Positions 1 through 8,641 of a stretch of 37,975 bases of DNA are shown here, one piece after another. The stretch is taken from contig BFEA01000363.1 of assembly GCA_003427395.1 (NCBI GenBank), forward strand, positions 811,118 to 849,092. The letters are read 5' to 3'. Position 1 is the stretch's first letter. Every line of letters begins with the position of its first letter. This stretch comes from Chara braunii. Its lineage: Eukaryota; Streptophyta; Charophyceae; Charales; Characeae. The notes under the pieces were generated by a model, which made no database searches, was not told the origin of the DNA, and saw only the letters and a list, made by a program, of their open reading frames with translations. Both the position numbers and the translations under genes were made by a program.

Positions 1-820
1 GCATCCCCCCCCGCAGAGAAAGCAGTCGGAGGGGTTTCTACTGGCTGAACAAGTTATTCTCATAACCAATTTTAGATCTCTTGGACGAAAGGAACAGCTG
101 CACAGTTAACCCCCCAGCTACTGGGGCAGTCAATGCGGGCAGCAAGATTTCAGGATCTCAGAAGCACAGCAGGTACTACAGCTATCCTAGAGGTTAGAGC
201 TGCAACGGCAGTTTGGATAGTTAGGAAGGAAGGGCTAGCAGGGGAGCAGAAAGGACCCACTGGTGCCCCCCAGTGGTCCTGACTGGGCACCAGCTACAAC
301 TCTAGGACGTTAGGGCAAGTCAGGAGGGGACACTGGACCCGGTTTCCAGCAGCTCTGCTTCGTCTTTGGCTGAGGTTTTACAATATCTATTCATGAAAGG
401 GACGCTGGACCCGGTTTCCAGCAGGTGTAGCTCCCCACCAATAGATGGAGCCTCCCTGAGGGTACTAGAGGTGTCTGCTCCTACCAGCACCCCTAGTATC
501 ATCCAGGCTGTTCCTGAAAAAAAAAAAAAAAAGAATCAATGATACCGACAAAAACGCGGGTCTCAGTGAGGCACCTTTAATCAAAAACAGAGAGGGGCCT
601 TATTGGCCTGAGCAAGACACATCTTGATTCGGCAAAAAAAAAGAGAGGGGAGGGGTTTGGAAGATGGCGCAGGTCCGGAAGCTGGTACGTCAGTGGCCCA
701 GGCAAAACCTAGCAAATGTTGTGGGTGAAGTTTTCATTCATTCGGGCCTTTGTACTAAAAAAGTGTGAGTACTACATGTGTTTCTATCTCGTGTCTAGAA
801 TTTCCATTTCATGTACATAA
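1..820. other. Unassigned region with a 72-bp spaced direct repeat
   Basis: I recognise no gene here. The 20-mer CTGGACCCGGTTTCCAGCAG occurs at 333-352 and again at 405-424, spaced 72 bp, so a short stretch has been duplicated. The minus-strand frame across it (502-320) repeats LLETGSSVP, which is a consequence of that duplication and not evidence of a gene. There is an A-tract near 518-532 and a purine-rich stretch near 635-655. Confidence 0.5.
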
Positions 821-1022
821 TTTTTGTTGCGCAGTTTTTTACCCCAACTGTTCATGTATGAAGCAATGGGCAATGGCTATAAATGGCCGATCATGTCCCT
901 CCTTCCCTCTCCCCCTCCTTAGTTTTTGTTGCATAGTTTTTTACCCCAACTGTTCATGTATGAAGCAATGGGAAATGGCTATAAATGGCCAATCATGTCC
1001 CTCCTTCCCTCTCCCCCTCCTT
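821..1022 (+). repeat. 102-bp tandem duplication carrying a TATA box in each copy
   Basis: Copy 1 is 821-922 and copy 2 is 923-1022. They differ by only a few substitutions (for example GCGCAG versus GCATAG, and GGGCAATGG versus GGGAAATGG). Each ends in the pyrimidine-rich TCCCTCCTTCCCTCTCCCCC. Each carries TATAAATGG, at 878 and 980. The duplication lies directly upstream of the membrane-protein frame and so probably duplicates a core promoter. Confidence 0.85.
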
Positions 1023-1045
1023 CCCAAAGAAAAAGGCTAGGGTTT
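878..1045 (+). promoter_or_regulatory. Probable promoter: two TATA boxes, pyrimidine patches and a telo-box-like motif
   Basis: TATAAAT is seen at 878-884 and 980-986, 102 bp apart. Pyrimidine-rich patches follow each, where a plant transcription start would be expected. CTAGGGTTTC at about 1037-1046 contains the AGGGTTT (telo-box) element common just downstream of plant start sites. Assigning it to the downstream membrane-protein gene is inference from position. Confidence 0.5.
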
Positions 1046-1256
1046 CTTTTGGTGCTCTCACTCGTGATGGCATATTCTTTGCCCAGCTATTCACCTTTGT
1101 TGTTCTCTTTTTTCAAAACCCACCCGTTGCGGACTGGGCCGGCTGCAGCCTTCAGAACCAGGTTCATCCTCTTCATCCTCATCACGGACAGGGGTAGTAT
1201 CCTGGGATCTCAAGACCTGGCAGTCGCGACTATTTACAAAACAGGATTTTGCGCAC

Positions 1257-2042
1257 TTGCATGCCATCTCCTCCCTTCTTTATGCTGGAAGCTTTTTTGT
1301 CATCGAGGGCCTCAACGTAGCCAGCATTCTGAGAACAGGTAACCTGTGGACGCCGCCAACATGGGAGATCGTGGAACCACTCGTTGTCCTGGCCATATTC
1401 TCACAGATCACTGGCATAATCCTGGCTTACCGTTTTCGCCGACCCGGAGCTTCGCAGACCACATTCGTCATGACGGCTACAGTCAGCCTCATGACGCTCA
1501 TTGCAGCTCTCTCTCTCTCAGAGGCCTACCCTGAGTTCCTTCGGCAACCGGGTATCACACTGCTCATCTATGTGAGTGCATCTGCTGCGAATTTATACAG
1601 CGTGTGGCAAGCATGGACTGACAAGGAGGCCCTCGTCAAATCTCGACGCCTTGGACCCAGACACAGTGTCTCCATTTGGACCCAGATGGGGTACATTCTT
1701 CCACTGGTTGCAGGATTCCCCCTGCTGGCCATGGCATGCAAGGGAATGTTAACTGGCAGTGCAGAGTGGGCGATGGCTTACAATTCTGCTCACCCAGGGT
1801 TTTATGAGTTGTTGTTACACAGTGAGATGCTTGTATTCATGTCTGGAAGCTTCAGCACATTTGCTGTTACGTTAAGGGACCGGCGCCTCATCGGCTGGGT
1901 CCTGGAGTTGGCCTTGATTACTCTGTCTGCAAATTGCTACTTTTTTTTCGGAGCATGGTGCTGTCTGTACGAATGCCGAGACTGGCTTCCCGGGTTTATA
2001 TATGGCATGGCCGACCTCCTTGGCCCAATGCCATCCCCGTAG
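1257..2042 (+). CDS. Multi-pass membrane protein, family not recognised (5' end unresolved)
   Basis: This frame encodes about 261 residues rich in long hydrophobic segments: near LVVLAIFSQITGIILAY, then VSLMTLIAALSL, LLIYVSASAANLYSV, a WTQMGYILPLVAGFPLLAM segment, a segment around EMLVFMSGSFSTFAV, and a last one before CYFFFGAWCCLYEC. That suggests five to seven transmembrane helices. The first codon given is TTG, not ATG. The frame is open from 1068 but its first ATG lies far inside, near 1470. An ATG at 1067 in another frame begins MAYSLPSYSP and is rich in S, R and hydroxylated residues, like an organelle transit peptide. An intron or a frameshift between about 1190 and 1260 could join the two. 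The gene sits behind the duplicated promoter. I do not recognise the family. Gene status is likely; exact structure is not settled. Confidence 0.6.
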   Translation: MHAISSLLYAGSFFVIEGLNVASILRTGNLWTPPTWEIVEPLVVLAIFSQITGIILAYRFRRPGASQTTFVMTATVSLMTLIAALSLSEAYPEFLRQPGITLLIYVSASAANLYSVWQAWTDKEALVKSRRLGPRHSVSIWTQMGYILPLVAGFPLLAMACKGMLTGSAEWAMAYNSAHPGFYELLLHSEMLVFMSGSFSTFAVTLRDRRLIGWVLELALITLSANCYFFFGAWCCLYECRDWLPGFIYGMADLLGPMPSP

Positions 2043-2049
2043 GAAGGAG

Positions 2050-2103
2050 GAGAGGGAGGGGTGGAGGGACGGAGGGATGGAGGGATGGAGGGATGGAGGG
2101 AAG
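2050..2103 (+). repeat. GGAGGGAT short tandem repeat (purine-rich)
   Basis: An 8-bp GGGATGGA-type unit is repeated about four to five times directly after the stop codon of the membrane-protein frame, within a longer run of purines. The reading frames on both strands here are by-products of the repeat. Confidence 0.8.
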
Positions 2104-2850
2104 AAGGTGCATATTCCTGGTGTGTAAAATATGAAGGCACGCATGATGTCAGGACTATAGTGGGGACACAACCAGGGGGTTGGTCAAGGGATCCTTGGAA
2201 TTCTTTTATTGAAAAAAACTACCAGCTCATGGTTGAGGTACGAATCTACAGGATAAACAGTTGACATCAACTTCGGGCGGACAGTGGTTTGAACCCGGTC
2301 CTATGAAAGCTGGTGGTCCGGTTGGGGGGCCTGACGAAGTTCTGGAGAATGTGGGGGACGTACACGGGATGTGAGGAAGCGTGGAAGTTTGACCCCTGCC
2401 TCAGAGTCAGGGGAGCAGGTGGGGGGCCTGCAGAATCTGAGAACTGCGGGGGTGAGTAGAGGTTGTCTGTAGACTGCAAATGTGTAGCAGTAGGAGTGCG
2501 CGCTATGTCCACAGGTTGGTGATAGGGCTGTAGAGTACAAAAGTAGTAGGATAGCAGTGGGATTCCAATTGGATAGCTGTAGATTTGTCCTGTGTGCTGA
2601 GTGTTGAGGGTTGCTGTTGTGCGGGTGTGTGAGGTTGTGCGATTGTCGGGGAGTGCTTGACAATGTGTGTAGATTGTTTAGTGGCCAACTTGCTGTGCTG
2701 GGAGTTGCATGTGTACATGACGGACAGAACAAGTGGGAATCGAGCGTGAACAGTATGAACAGACTCAGGGTGTGGGCGTGAACTGTGGGGATGCAAAAAA
2801 ACAAGTACTAGGGAGACTTTTGAAGGATGCTGGTTCAAATGGGCGTAGAC

Positions 2851-2883
<33 letters not shown>

Positions 2884-2985
2884 GGTTGAACCACCACTAC
2901 CTTTCAGAGGCAAACACATATGCATGCGCTCTCTCCCATGTCTGAGTCGTTGGCCTGGCAGATTAAGGATCTAGCTGTCATCTAT
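2104..2985. other. Unassigned region with a long poly-T tract
   Basis: No gene is recognised. A run of 30 T at 2853-2882 would be an A-tail if read on the minus strand, so a retroposed fragment ending here on that strand is possible. I could not define its other end or a target duplication. Confidence 0.4.
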
Positions 2986-3251
2986 TTGCGGAAGCAGAAA
3001 GGTCGGAATCAGCCTTTGCTTCCGAAAGTGGGTTGGTCGAAAGGTAATCCAGAGGCGATCGCTGTGGGGACTTGGGTTGCTATCTCCTCAGCTGCAAACA
3101 CAGGCACTGGTCACAAAGTGGCCAATTCGCTACCTTTTGGCCCCTCGTCAGGTTACTTGGAAGCGTCTGGCCACTTGGATACTTGCTGAGGACTTTGATT
3201 TGGACCGGTTGGATGTTGTGCAGCTTGCTTTGCTTACCCCCTTTTACTGTC

Positions 3252-3301
3252 GCAAACGGGTGCAATCTAAGTTGCGGCAAACGGGTGCAATCTAAGTTGC
3301 G
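3252..3301 (+). repeat. 25-bp tandem duplication inside the LINE remnant
   Basis: GCAAACGGGTGCAATCTAAG begins at 3252 and again at 3277. The 25-bp step is not a multiple of three, so it shifts the reading frame of the LINE fragment. Confidence 0.9.
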
Positions 3302-3378
3302 GAGAGACATTTTGAAGGAGTGGCGGAAAGCTCTGCGGTCTCGTTATCCGCCGGTGTTTTCTTATGATCGACTGCTTC

Positions 3379-3400
3379 TTTTTTTTTTTTTTTTTTTTTT
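3379..3400 (+). repeat. T22 tract inside the LINE remnant
   Basis: A pure run of 22 T interrupts LINE-like coding sequence between a frame ending ...PPVFSYDRL and one that resumes with DAPYIIGPDG after about 40 bp. It probably grew by slippage, or marks an inserted A-tailed fragment on the minus strand. Confidence 0.8.
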
Positions 3401-4480
3401 GAAGAAACAACCCGAAATGTTGCTAGAGCCAACCTATTTTTGATGCTCCTTACATTATTGGCCCGGACGGACGGCCTCTTGCGTTCTCTGGAGTGGGGGC
3501 ATTTGGTGCGGCTTGGTTTGGCCGCGGTATTGCTATGCTTGCAGACTTATGGGGAAGTTATGGGACTTTCAGAATTGGACCTGGAAGTCGGTGCAGCAGT
3601 TGGCTCCGGCCTTGCATGGACTAAGGAGTCAAGTTCAGTCAACAACAACATTTATCTTGCGTTTTGCTGGCTATAGCTTCGGAGTGGTGGCGCTATGTGG
3701 TTTAGAGATAAGGCTCAGACCTTCCGGTCCTGCCTGTGGAGGCTGGTTGCTGGGGAGTAAAAGATGGATACACAGGTTTGGGTTCTCTTCTTGTTCCCTC
3801 TTTGGCGATTCCTGTCCCTACAACGTTGGATGGAATATTGCCTGTTTGCGTCGCTCAGATGAAGGCCGCTTCTGCTTTTGATTTTTATCCTTTCTCTGTC
3901 TCTACCCCCGTGTATCAACTTCTTTTTGACCCGCGGGACTGGTATTGGGTGGATCCTGTTACGCCGACCTGAGTTTGTTTGCCTTTGGACTTCACTGTCA
4001 AGCTTGCCTATAACTTGATGTTGCCGGCGGAAGATATTCCTGCTCATGTTTTAGCACATTGGCAGCAATTTGGTTTGCGTCAAGGAATGCAGTATTAACT
4101 GTTTTAGCTAAGACTGAAGCAGTTTTGGATTACCCTCCTTGCGTTGCCTGTTCCTACGCACCCTGGGATATTATGGCTCACAATGCACGTCGTGGCGATG
4201 CCCACTGCAGCATGGGTTTATCATCGGGTGCGTCGTGGTGATCCATATTCTAGATGTTGTCCATATGTGAGTTTGTTGCCTTATATTACAGCCTTTATGG
4301 CAGGGGCTTGGCACGTTTGCCAAGCAGGCCCTTAGGGCCCTGTAATGTATGGGATATTGATCAAGGGTGTATTTTGATAGCGGAGACAGGGGGGGGTTCA
4401 GGATTTTGATTCTCCATCGGTGGCGGCCCGACTTCTTCGGTCTGTTTTCAGGATTTTGATTCTCCATTGGAGGCGGTCCT

Positions 4481-5187
4481 CCTTTTTCAGTCTTTTTTCA
4501 GTCTTTTTCCAGAATGTTGATAAGCGATGACCTACTCAGTCTTCTGAATTGGTGACGTTCTGTGAGGAATGTATCTGGTATAGGGTTCGAAGCGGGTTCT
4601 GAGGTTCTTTATTGGTTCTTTTCTTTTCCGTTTGTTTCGTCGAGATAACCGGACAATCTGATCTTCATTTGGGAAGTTTTTCGGCTCCTGTTCCCTGCAC
4701 TACCTCGAGGGCCGTACGACTGGTCATAATCCGTGGCAGTGGGACCCTGAGCAGCAACCGCTGCTTTGACCTCTAAGTGTTCCCAGTCTGGGGAAGTTGG
4801 TGGCCCTGCTGGGTACCCGGTGAACTGGCAGCATTAGTATAAACAAGGGACTCAGGTCTTCATCTGTCTTGTTCTTCAACTTTCGAAGTTTCGAATGTGC
4901 CTCGACGGTTGAGCAGTTGCGTTGGCGCCAGCGGAGCGCTGGGAGTTTGCCAGCTTGGTCATCCTCTGCGATGGCACAGATGCTCCTCGACTGTACTTCG
5001 ACACGACTACCATCGCCTGCTGCATCGTTGGCGGCTTTTTTGTATGTCTATCTGTGTGTTGTGGTTTGTGTTCTGCACTGCTTGTGTGCAGGTCTGCCCG
5101 AACTGTACTTCAACGACTACCTACTTCCCGTGGGACTGATGGTTATAAGGACCTCTAAGCCAAGTGTCAGCGACGTGCGATGTATCT
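4481..5187. other. Unassigned region upstream of the hAT element
   Basis: No gene is recognised. A TATAAAC sequence lies near 4831. Two related sequences, CGACTGTACTTCGACACGAC at about 4988 and CCGAACTGTACTTCAACGAC at about 5098, suggest a small ancient duplication about 110 bp apart. Short frames on the plus strand (4869-5204) overlap with no family resemblance. The stretch is continuous with 6110-6260 once the hAT insertion is removed, so it could include the 5' end of the Penelope-like element. Confidence 0.4.
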
Positions 5188-5195
5188 CGCCAGAA
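5188..5195. repeat. 8-bp target site duplication, left copy (CGCCAGAA)
   Basis: CGCCAGAA directly precedes the left inverted repeat of the hAT element and is repeated without mismatch at 6102-6109. An 8-bp duplication is typical of hAT transposition. Confidence 0.9.
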
Positions 5196-6101
5196 CAGAG
5201 ATGAGCAACGGGTACCCAGACCCACACCCACCCGCACCCACCCCACCCACGAGGCATTGGGTCAGGTGTGGGTTTTGATAAGCTGGCATGGGTGGGATGA
5301 GGGTGGGTCTAGGTGAGCCAGCGTGGGTGGGTGACGGGTGGGTCAATGTTAGGCTTGGGTAACCCGAATGGGTGGGTGACAGGTGGGTGAGTGCTAGACC
5401 TGGGTCACCCGACCCACAGACCCAGGACAACCCATAAGAACCCTCCCCCCAGAGCCCACCCCCCTGCCCCCACCCCACTCATACATATTTCCCAGCTGCG
5501 GTCCAACTGTGGACTTCAAAAGTTGGTCACCCAGGAAACCGAAAGTCTCCACCCTGGCCCCCTGGAAAAAAAAAAAGTTAATGTGTCACTCTCTACCGGT
5601 GGTAGCTGGACCACAGCCCAAATAACGGGATGTTTGCTCCCATTAAAAGAACGGGAATTGAACCTAACCACAGCAAGTGGCAAGGTTCGCTCCCCAATTT
5701 CAAACTTGTGGAGCGCTTCAAATTTTCGCGCCATCATCCAAAGACAGCCGAAAGTGGATATGCTTCAAATTTTTGCGCCGTCATCCAAGGATGTTGCTGT
5801 GGTGCGTGCAAATGTTCGAAAGGATTGAGACAATGGGGTACGGGCGGGTGCGGGTTCAAAATAATTAGGTGCCGGGTGCGGGCGGGTAATTTTTTTCTCG
5901 CGCGTCTGGGTGGGTCAGGGTGAAGGTTTTTTAAGGGTGACGGGCGGGTTGGGTGTGGGAGGAAAATTTCAAAAAAACACTTGGGTGGGTTGGGTCACCA
6001 TAAGATTTATTTATTTATTTATTTTTTAGGGCGGGCTGTACTTAAACAAATGTGGGCGGGTTGGGTGAAGTGCCAATTAAAAAACAAAATGCTCATCTCT
6101 G
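5196..6101. mobile_element. Non-autonomous hAT transposon, 906 bp, complete
   Basis: The ends are exact 12-bp inverted repeats, CAGAGATGAGCA at 5196-5207 and its complement at 6090-6101. They fit the CAG-start consensus of hAT elements. A perfect 8-bp target duplication, CGCCAGAA, flanks the element. Inside there is no transposase. Instead there are many GGGTGGGT and ACCCACCC units (5220-5480 and 5830-6065), which would act as subterminal repeats for a transposase supplied in trans. Unmutated ends and duplication suggest a fairly recent insertion. Reading frames inside it are not genes. Confidence 0.92.
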
Positions 6102-6109
6102 CGCCAGAA
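6102..6109. repeat. 8-bp target site duplication, right copy (CGCCAGAA)
   Basis: This is identical to 5188-5195. Deleting 5196-6109 would restore the pre-insertion sequence. Confidence 0.9.
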
Positions 6110-6265
6110 GAGATGTCTGATCAAGCCTGAGCTGATCAACCGGATGCTGAGGGGAGGTGGTTCGCCCGATGGACTCTTGCTAGATGTTGCGATAGCCTGA
6201 CTGTGGGAGGGAGCATGGCTTTTACCTTTTGTGATGATTGGGAGAAGTTAGGTGTAGGGTGATTG

Positions 6266-6273
6266 TATAAAAA
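6266..6273 (+). promoter_or_regulatory. TATA box ahead of the hammerhead ribozyme
   Basis: TATAAAAA at 6266-6273 lies about 27 bp upstream of the first ribozyme base pairs. A transcript starting at the usual distance would begin almost exactly with the ribozyme. Promoter function is inferred from sequence and spacing. Confidence 0.5.
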
Positions 6274-6292
6274 GGAGGCAAGGCCTAGGTAT

Positions 6293-6356
6293 GGCCTCCA
6301 AGATCCTCCTGATGAGTCTGTTTGCGAGACAGACGAAACGCGTCGAGGTATTGGCC
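6293..6356 (+). ncRNA. Type I hammerhead ribozyme with minimal stem III (Penelope-like element type)
   Basis: All conserved parts are present. CTGATGA is at 6309-6315. Stem II is GTCTGT (6316-6321) paired with ACAGAC (6329-6334) over a 7-nt loop. GAAA is at 6335-6338. The ACGCGTC that follows forms a stem III of only two pairs, A6338-T6343 and C6339-G6342, and ends in the cleavage triplet GTC (6342-6344), so self-cleavage is predicted between 6344 and 6345. Stem I is GAGG (6345-6348) with CCTC (6305-6308), an internal loop, then TTGG (6351-6354) with CCAA (6298-6301). The palindrome ACGCGT would let two RNAs share a longer stem III. Such minimal hammerheads are known from the pseudo-LTRs of Penelope-like elements. 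Every core base needed is intact. Activity is not shown. Confidence 0.9.
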
Positions 6357-7005
6357 GCGTGATTGGGTTTCTCGATTGGCAATCGGACTGAGTCTTGTGC
6401 TTCGATCTCGAGGGATGCTATCACATGATGTATATTAAGTGTATTTTTCGATTTCTCTCTGGATTACGCTTGTTCTGGTTTGCTTCTGTTATGTGTGCGT
6501 AACGCATTATATGCTATTGGTGTATCTCTCACTTCCGTTCTCATGCTTGGGCAGTCTGGCCGGATTGTCTGTCTCTATACCGACTTACGTCACAACCTGT
6601 AGTGCAGTCATACATTGCGTGGTGGTCAGGGGGTTTTATCTGTTGCTATGGATAGGATGTTAGGCAAATGCGCTTTGTGGTTCCCTGAGGCAGATACTCT
6701 CATTCGGGTTGTGGTGTATGTTGATGAGCAGGATCGTATCCAGATCATGGTACGTGTAGATTGATTGCTTGGTATGGTAGGGGTAAATGTTTAGGTTTTC
6801 GGCGTATGATCGTTTGCTGATGATTAGGGCTGGTTTTCCCAGGGTTGTTCTCCTATCTCGGTATTTCGTTAGGTGTAGAGCAGTCATAATCCGTGGTGCT
6901 GTGAATACTGCAACTTATCACTCGGTGTTCGTGACAGATATTAGAGTGGTCGGTTGGGTGCTCGGTCTTCTCGAATACCTGGCGGGTTGGCTGGGAAGAC
7001 CAGTG

Positions 7006-7380
7006 ATGGTGACGTCTGGGAATAGGTGCTTCAACTGCGGCGGCGAGGGACATTTTGCGAGGGAGTGTCCCTCTCAGCGCCAACAACACTCCGGTGGTGG
7101 GTCGGCTACTCCCACGAACACCCGTTATTGGACACCAAAGCGGAACCAGGAGGATAATGAGGAACAAGAATTTTTTAGACAACTCATTCAAGAAAAGAGA
7201 GAGGAGCAAGCGCGCAGGCGGGTGTTTGACGAGAGATGCAAGATGGATGAGCTTATCAAACAGGAGATTGAGAGGAATACTGAGGCACTTGAGGCATGGG
7301 TCTTGTCTAATATCGGTCGGCAGTACTTGGTATCTTGTGAGGAGGCCAGGAGGGAGGAGGTTCGCTCTCCAGCATATTGA
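7006..7380 (+). pseudogene. Zinc-knuckle and coiled-coil N-terminal part of the Penelope-like protein
   Basis: The frame from ATG 7006 reads a CCHC zinc knuckle within the first 25 residues (CFNCGGEGHFAREC, spacing CX2CX4HX4C). A glutamine- and glycine-rich linker and a highly charged helix of about 80 residues with many E, R and K follow, ending in TGA at 7378-7380. The same frame continues past that stop with GIEDIEIEIAKLYEI, also helical and charged, so the stop is probably a mutation. The zinc knuckle suggests binding of the element's own RNA. The frame is also open upstream to 6787, but that part lacks the character of the domain, so I prefer ATG 7006. Such knuckles are typical of gag-like proteins. 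Confidence 0.7.
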
Positions 7381-7878
7381 ACTCCAGGAGTGGTCATTCG
7401 GGAGAGAGAACGGGAAGTAGGTGATTTCGACTGTTGGGGTATCGAGGACATTGAAATCGAGATAGCTAAGTTATATGAGATCTGAGAAAAGAAGAGGAAG
7501 GGTAAGGAATTCGGGAGTGTGGGCCGTACGCCGTTTCGTCAACCGGTCTTCTAGAGGGATGATGGTTCGGTGGTTGATACACCACGAGCTGAATCTTCGA
7601 GGATGGCGGAGGAAAGACAGTGTACGAAGATTCCGGCTGGTAGTGGACCTGAGGCTGTCCTTGTGTACGTACTTCATTAGCGCAGGCTTCTTACGGGTAA
7701 GAACAAGGAGCAACTTAAGGTTATTTGCGCTGCAGAAGGGGTAGAGTACACCACTAGGGCACCAACCATCGAGAAGATAATCGAGGCTCGTGTCAAACTT
7801 GTTTATGAGGGCTTTGTCTTTGCTCCAGCGCCTTCCTCTCCTTCCACTCTGGACGACGAGGATACTCTGTGCAAGTGA
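7381..7878 (+). pseudogene. Linker and SAP-like segment of the Penelope-like protein
   Basis: This continues the 7006 frame with in-frame stops at about 7483, 7552, 7678 and 7876. The last 65 residues are well preserved: a basic GKNKEQLKVICAAEGVEY followed by APTIEKIIEARVKLVYEGF and an acidic tail. The L-K-x-x-C...G-V...K-x-x-I-I pattern resembles two-helix SAP DNA-binding motifs. The SAP call is tentative. Its place just before the endonuclease motif fits a DNA-targeting role. Confidence 0.5.
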
Positions 7879-8232
7879 ATGGCTCGCTATGTACGGGTTC
7901 TGCTATGGAAAAATCTGTTCGAATGTATGCACTTGCGCAATTGTCTTTGGCAAGATCGTAGGTCCCATCATCTTCGTCTACTATGTGATAGGTGTGCGAC
8001 ACTTTGTTTTGTCACCTTAGCTATTTTGGGTGAAGTACTCTGGATGGGTCAGTTCACATCATTACTTCTTACGGTGGACTGGGATTCCTGGGACATTGGC
8101 TCGGTTGTGTATGTGTTGACCTCCCCCTGGACTAAGGCACAATATGCGGGTTCCTCTACACGTGGTATTTTTGTTAGATGGGCGGAATATGTCCGAACGG
8201 TAAAGTTAAGGGTCTTTCCTAGATTGTATTGA
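7879..8232 (+). pseudogene. GIY-YIG endonuclease-like domain of the Penelope-like protein
   Basis: This is the same frame as the upstream segments. The C-terminal third reads SVVYVLTSPWTKAQYAGSS (8101-8157), followed by TRGIFVRWAEYVR. It fits the GIY-YIG core: V-V-Y in place of G-I-Y, Y-A-G in place of Y-I-G about 10 residues later, then a conserved arginine helix. The catalytic arginine and a downstream glutamate are plausibly the R and E of FVRWAEY. In Penelope-like elements this nuclease nicks target DNA for target-primed reverse transcription. Here it precedes the RT, unlike canonical Penelope. The stretch before it (7879-8095) is poorly conserved or frame-damaged. Confidence 0.6.
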
Positions 8233-8641
8233 TGGTTGCGATTGATTGGGTTTGGGAAGTATCTGTCTGTGTCGCTTGCAAATGGGGTGAGCACTGTGCA
8301 GACTACTTAGTCTGTACTAATCAAGAATTTTTCTCCGATTATGAATTATAGACGTTGTGTGAGGAAATCTTATCGAAACTCTAGAGCTGGTAGGGTTAAA
8401 AGACGAGGAAAAGAGTTTAGTGATACGAATGCTGGCCTAGTTACTGTCAGGGAAGTTGGCGGCCAATGGTCGGATAGTCTCCTGATTTTGTTACAACAAA
8501 CAGTGTTGCATAACAAAAGGAAACTGATAATTGAATTCTCTATTGCTAATATATGGCCCGATGGTTGACCTTTGCTGAGAAGATGCTTTGGACTGACATT
8601 GGTTAGTTTTGGTTTCTTGAGAGACTCAATGCCTTTGAAGG
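8233..8641 (+). pseudogene. Linker between endonuclease and RT, frame-damaged
   Basis: A 76-residue frame (8341-8568), basic and without a recognised domain, lies in the same frame as the nuclease part. The coding frame then shifts before 8642. Nothing specific can be assigned. Confidence 0.4.

Larger units (their letters stand above)
2990..4480 (+). pseudogene. Decayed LINE-type non-LTR retrotransposon, 3' part
   Basis: Fragments in shifting frames read like the C-terminal half of an L1-type ORF2. Near 3090-3190 a frame gives QTQALVTKWPIRYLLAPRQV followed by TWKRLATWIL, the LSKW...LL....TWK pattern before the end of LINE reverse transcriptases. Near 3440-3570 another gives DAPYIIGPDGRPL and GIAMLADLWG, matching the I.DL stretch. 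Near 4180-4260 a third gives MPTAAWVYHRVRRGDPY followed by CCP, the position of the zf-RVT knuckle that ends many plant and algal LINEs. Many stops and frameshifts, a 25-bp duplication and an internal T-tract show it is dead. The family call rests on pattern recognition only. Confidence 0.55.

Noticed and set aside
926-1342. 138-residue plus-strand frame
   Set aside because: Its first part is the duplicated pyrimidine-rich promoter and its last part is out of frame with the hydrophobic membrane protein. Only the stretch from ATG 1067 may be a real N-terminal exon.
4722-6896. 14-bp shared word GTCATAATCCGTGG near 4723 and 6885
   Set aside because: One 14-mer match is expected by chance in a window this size, and the flanks do not align.
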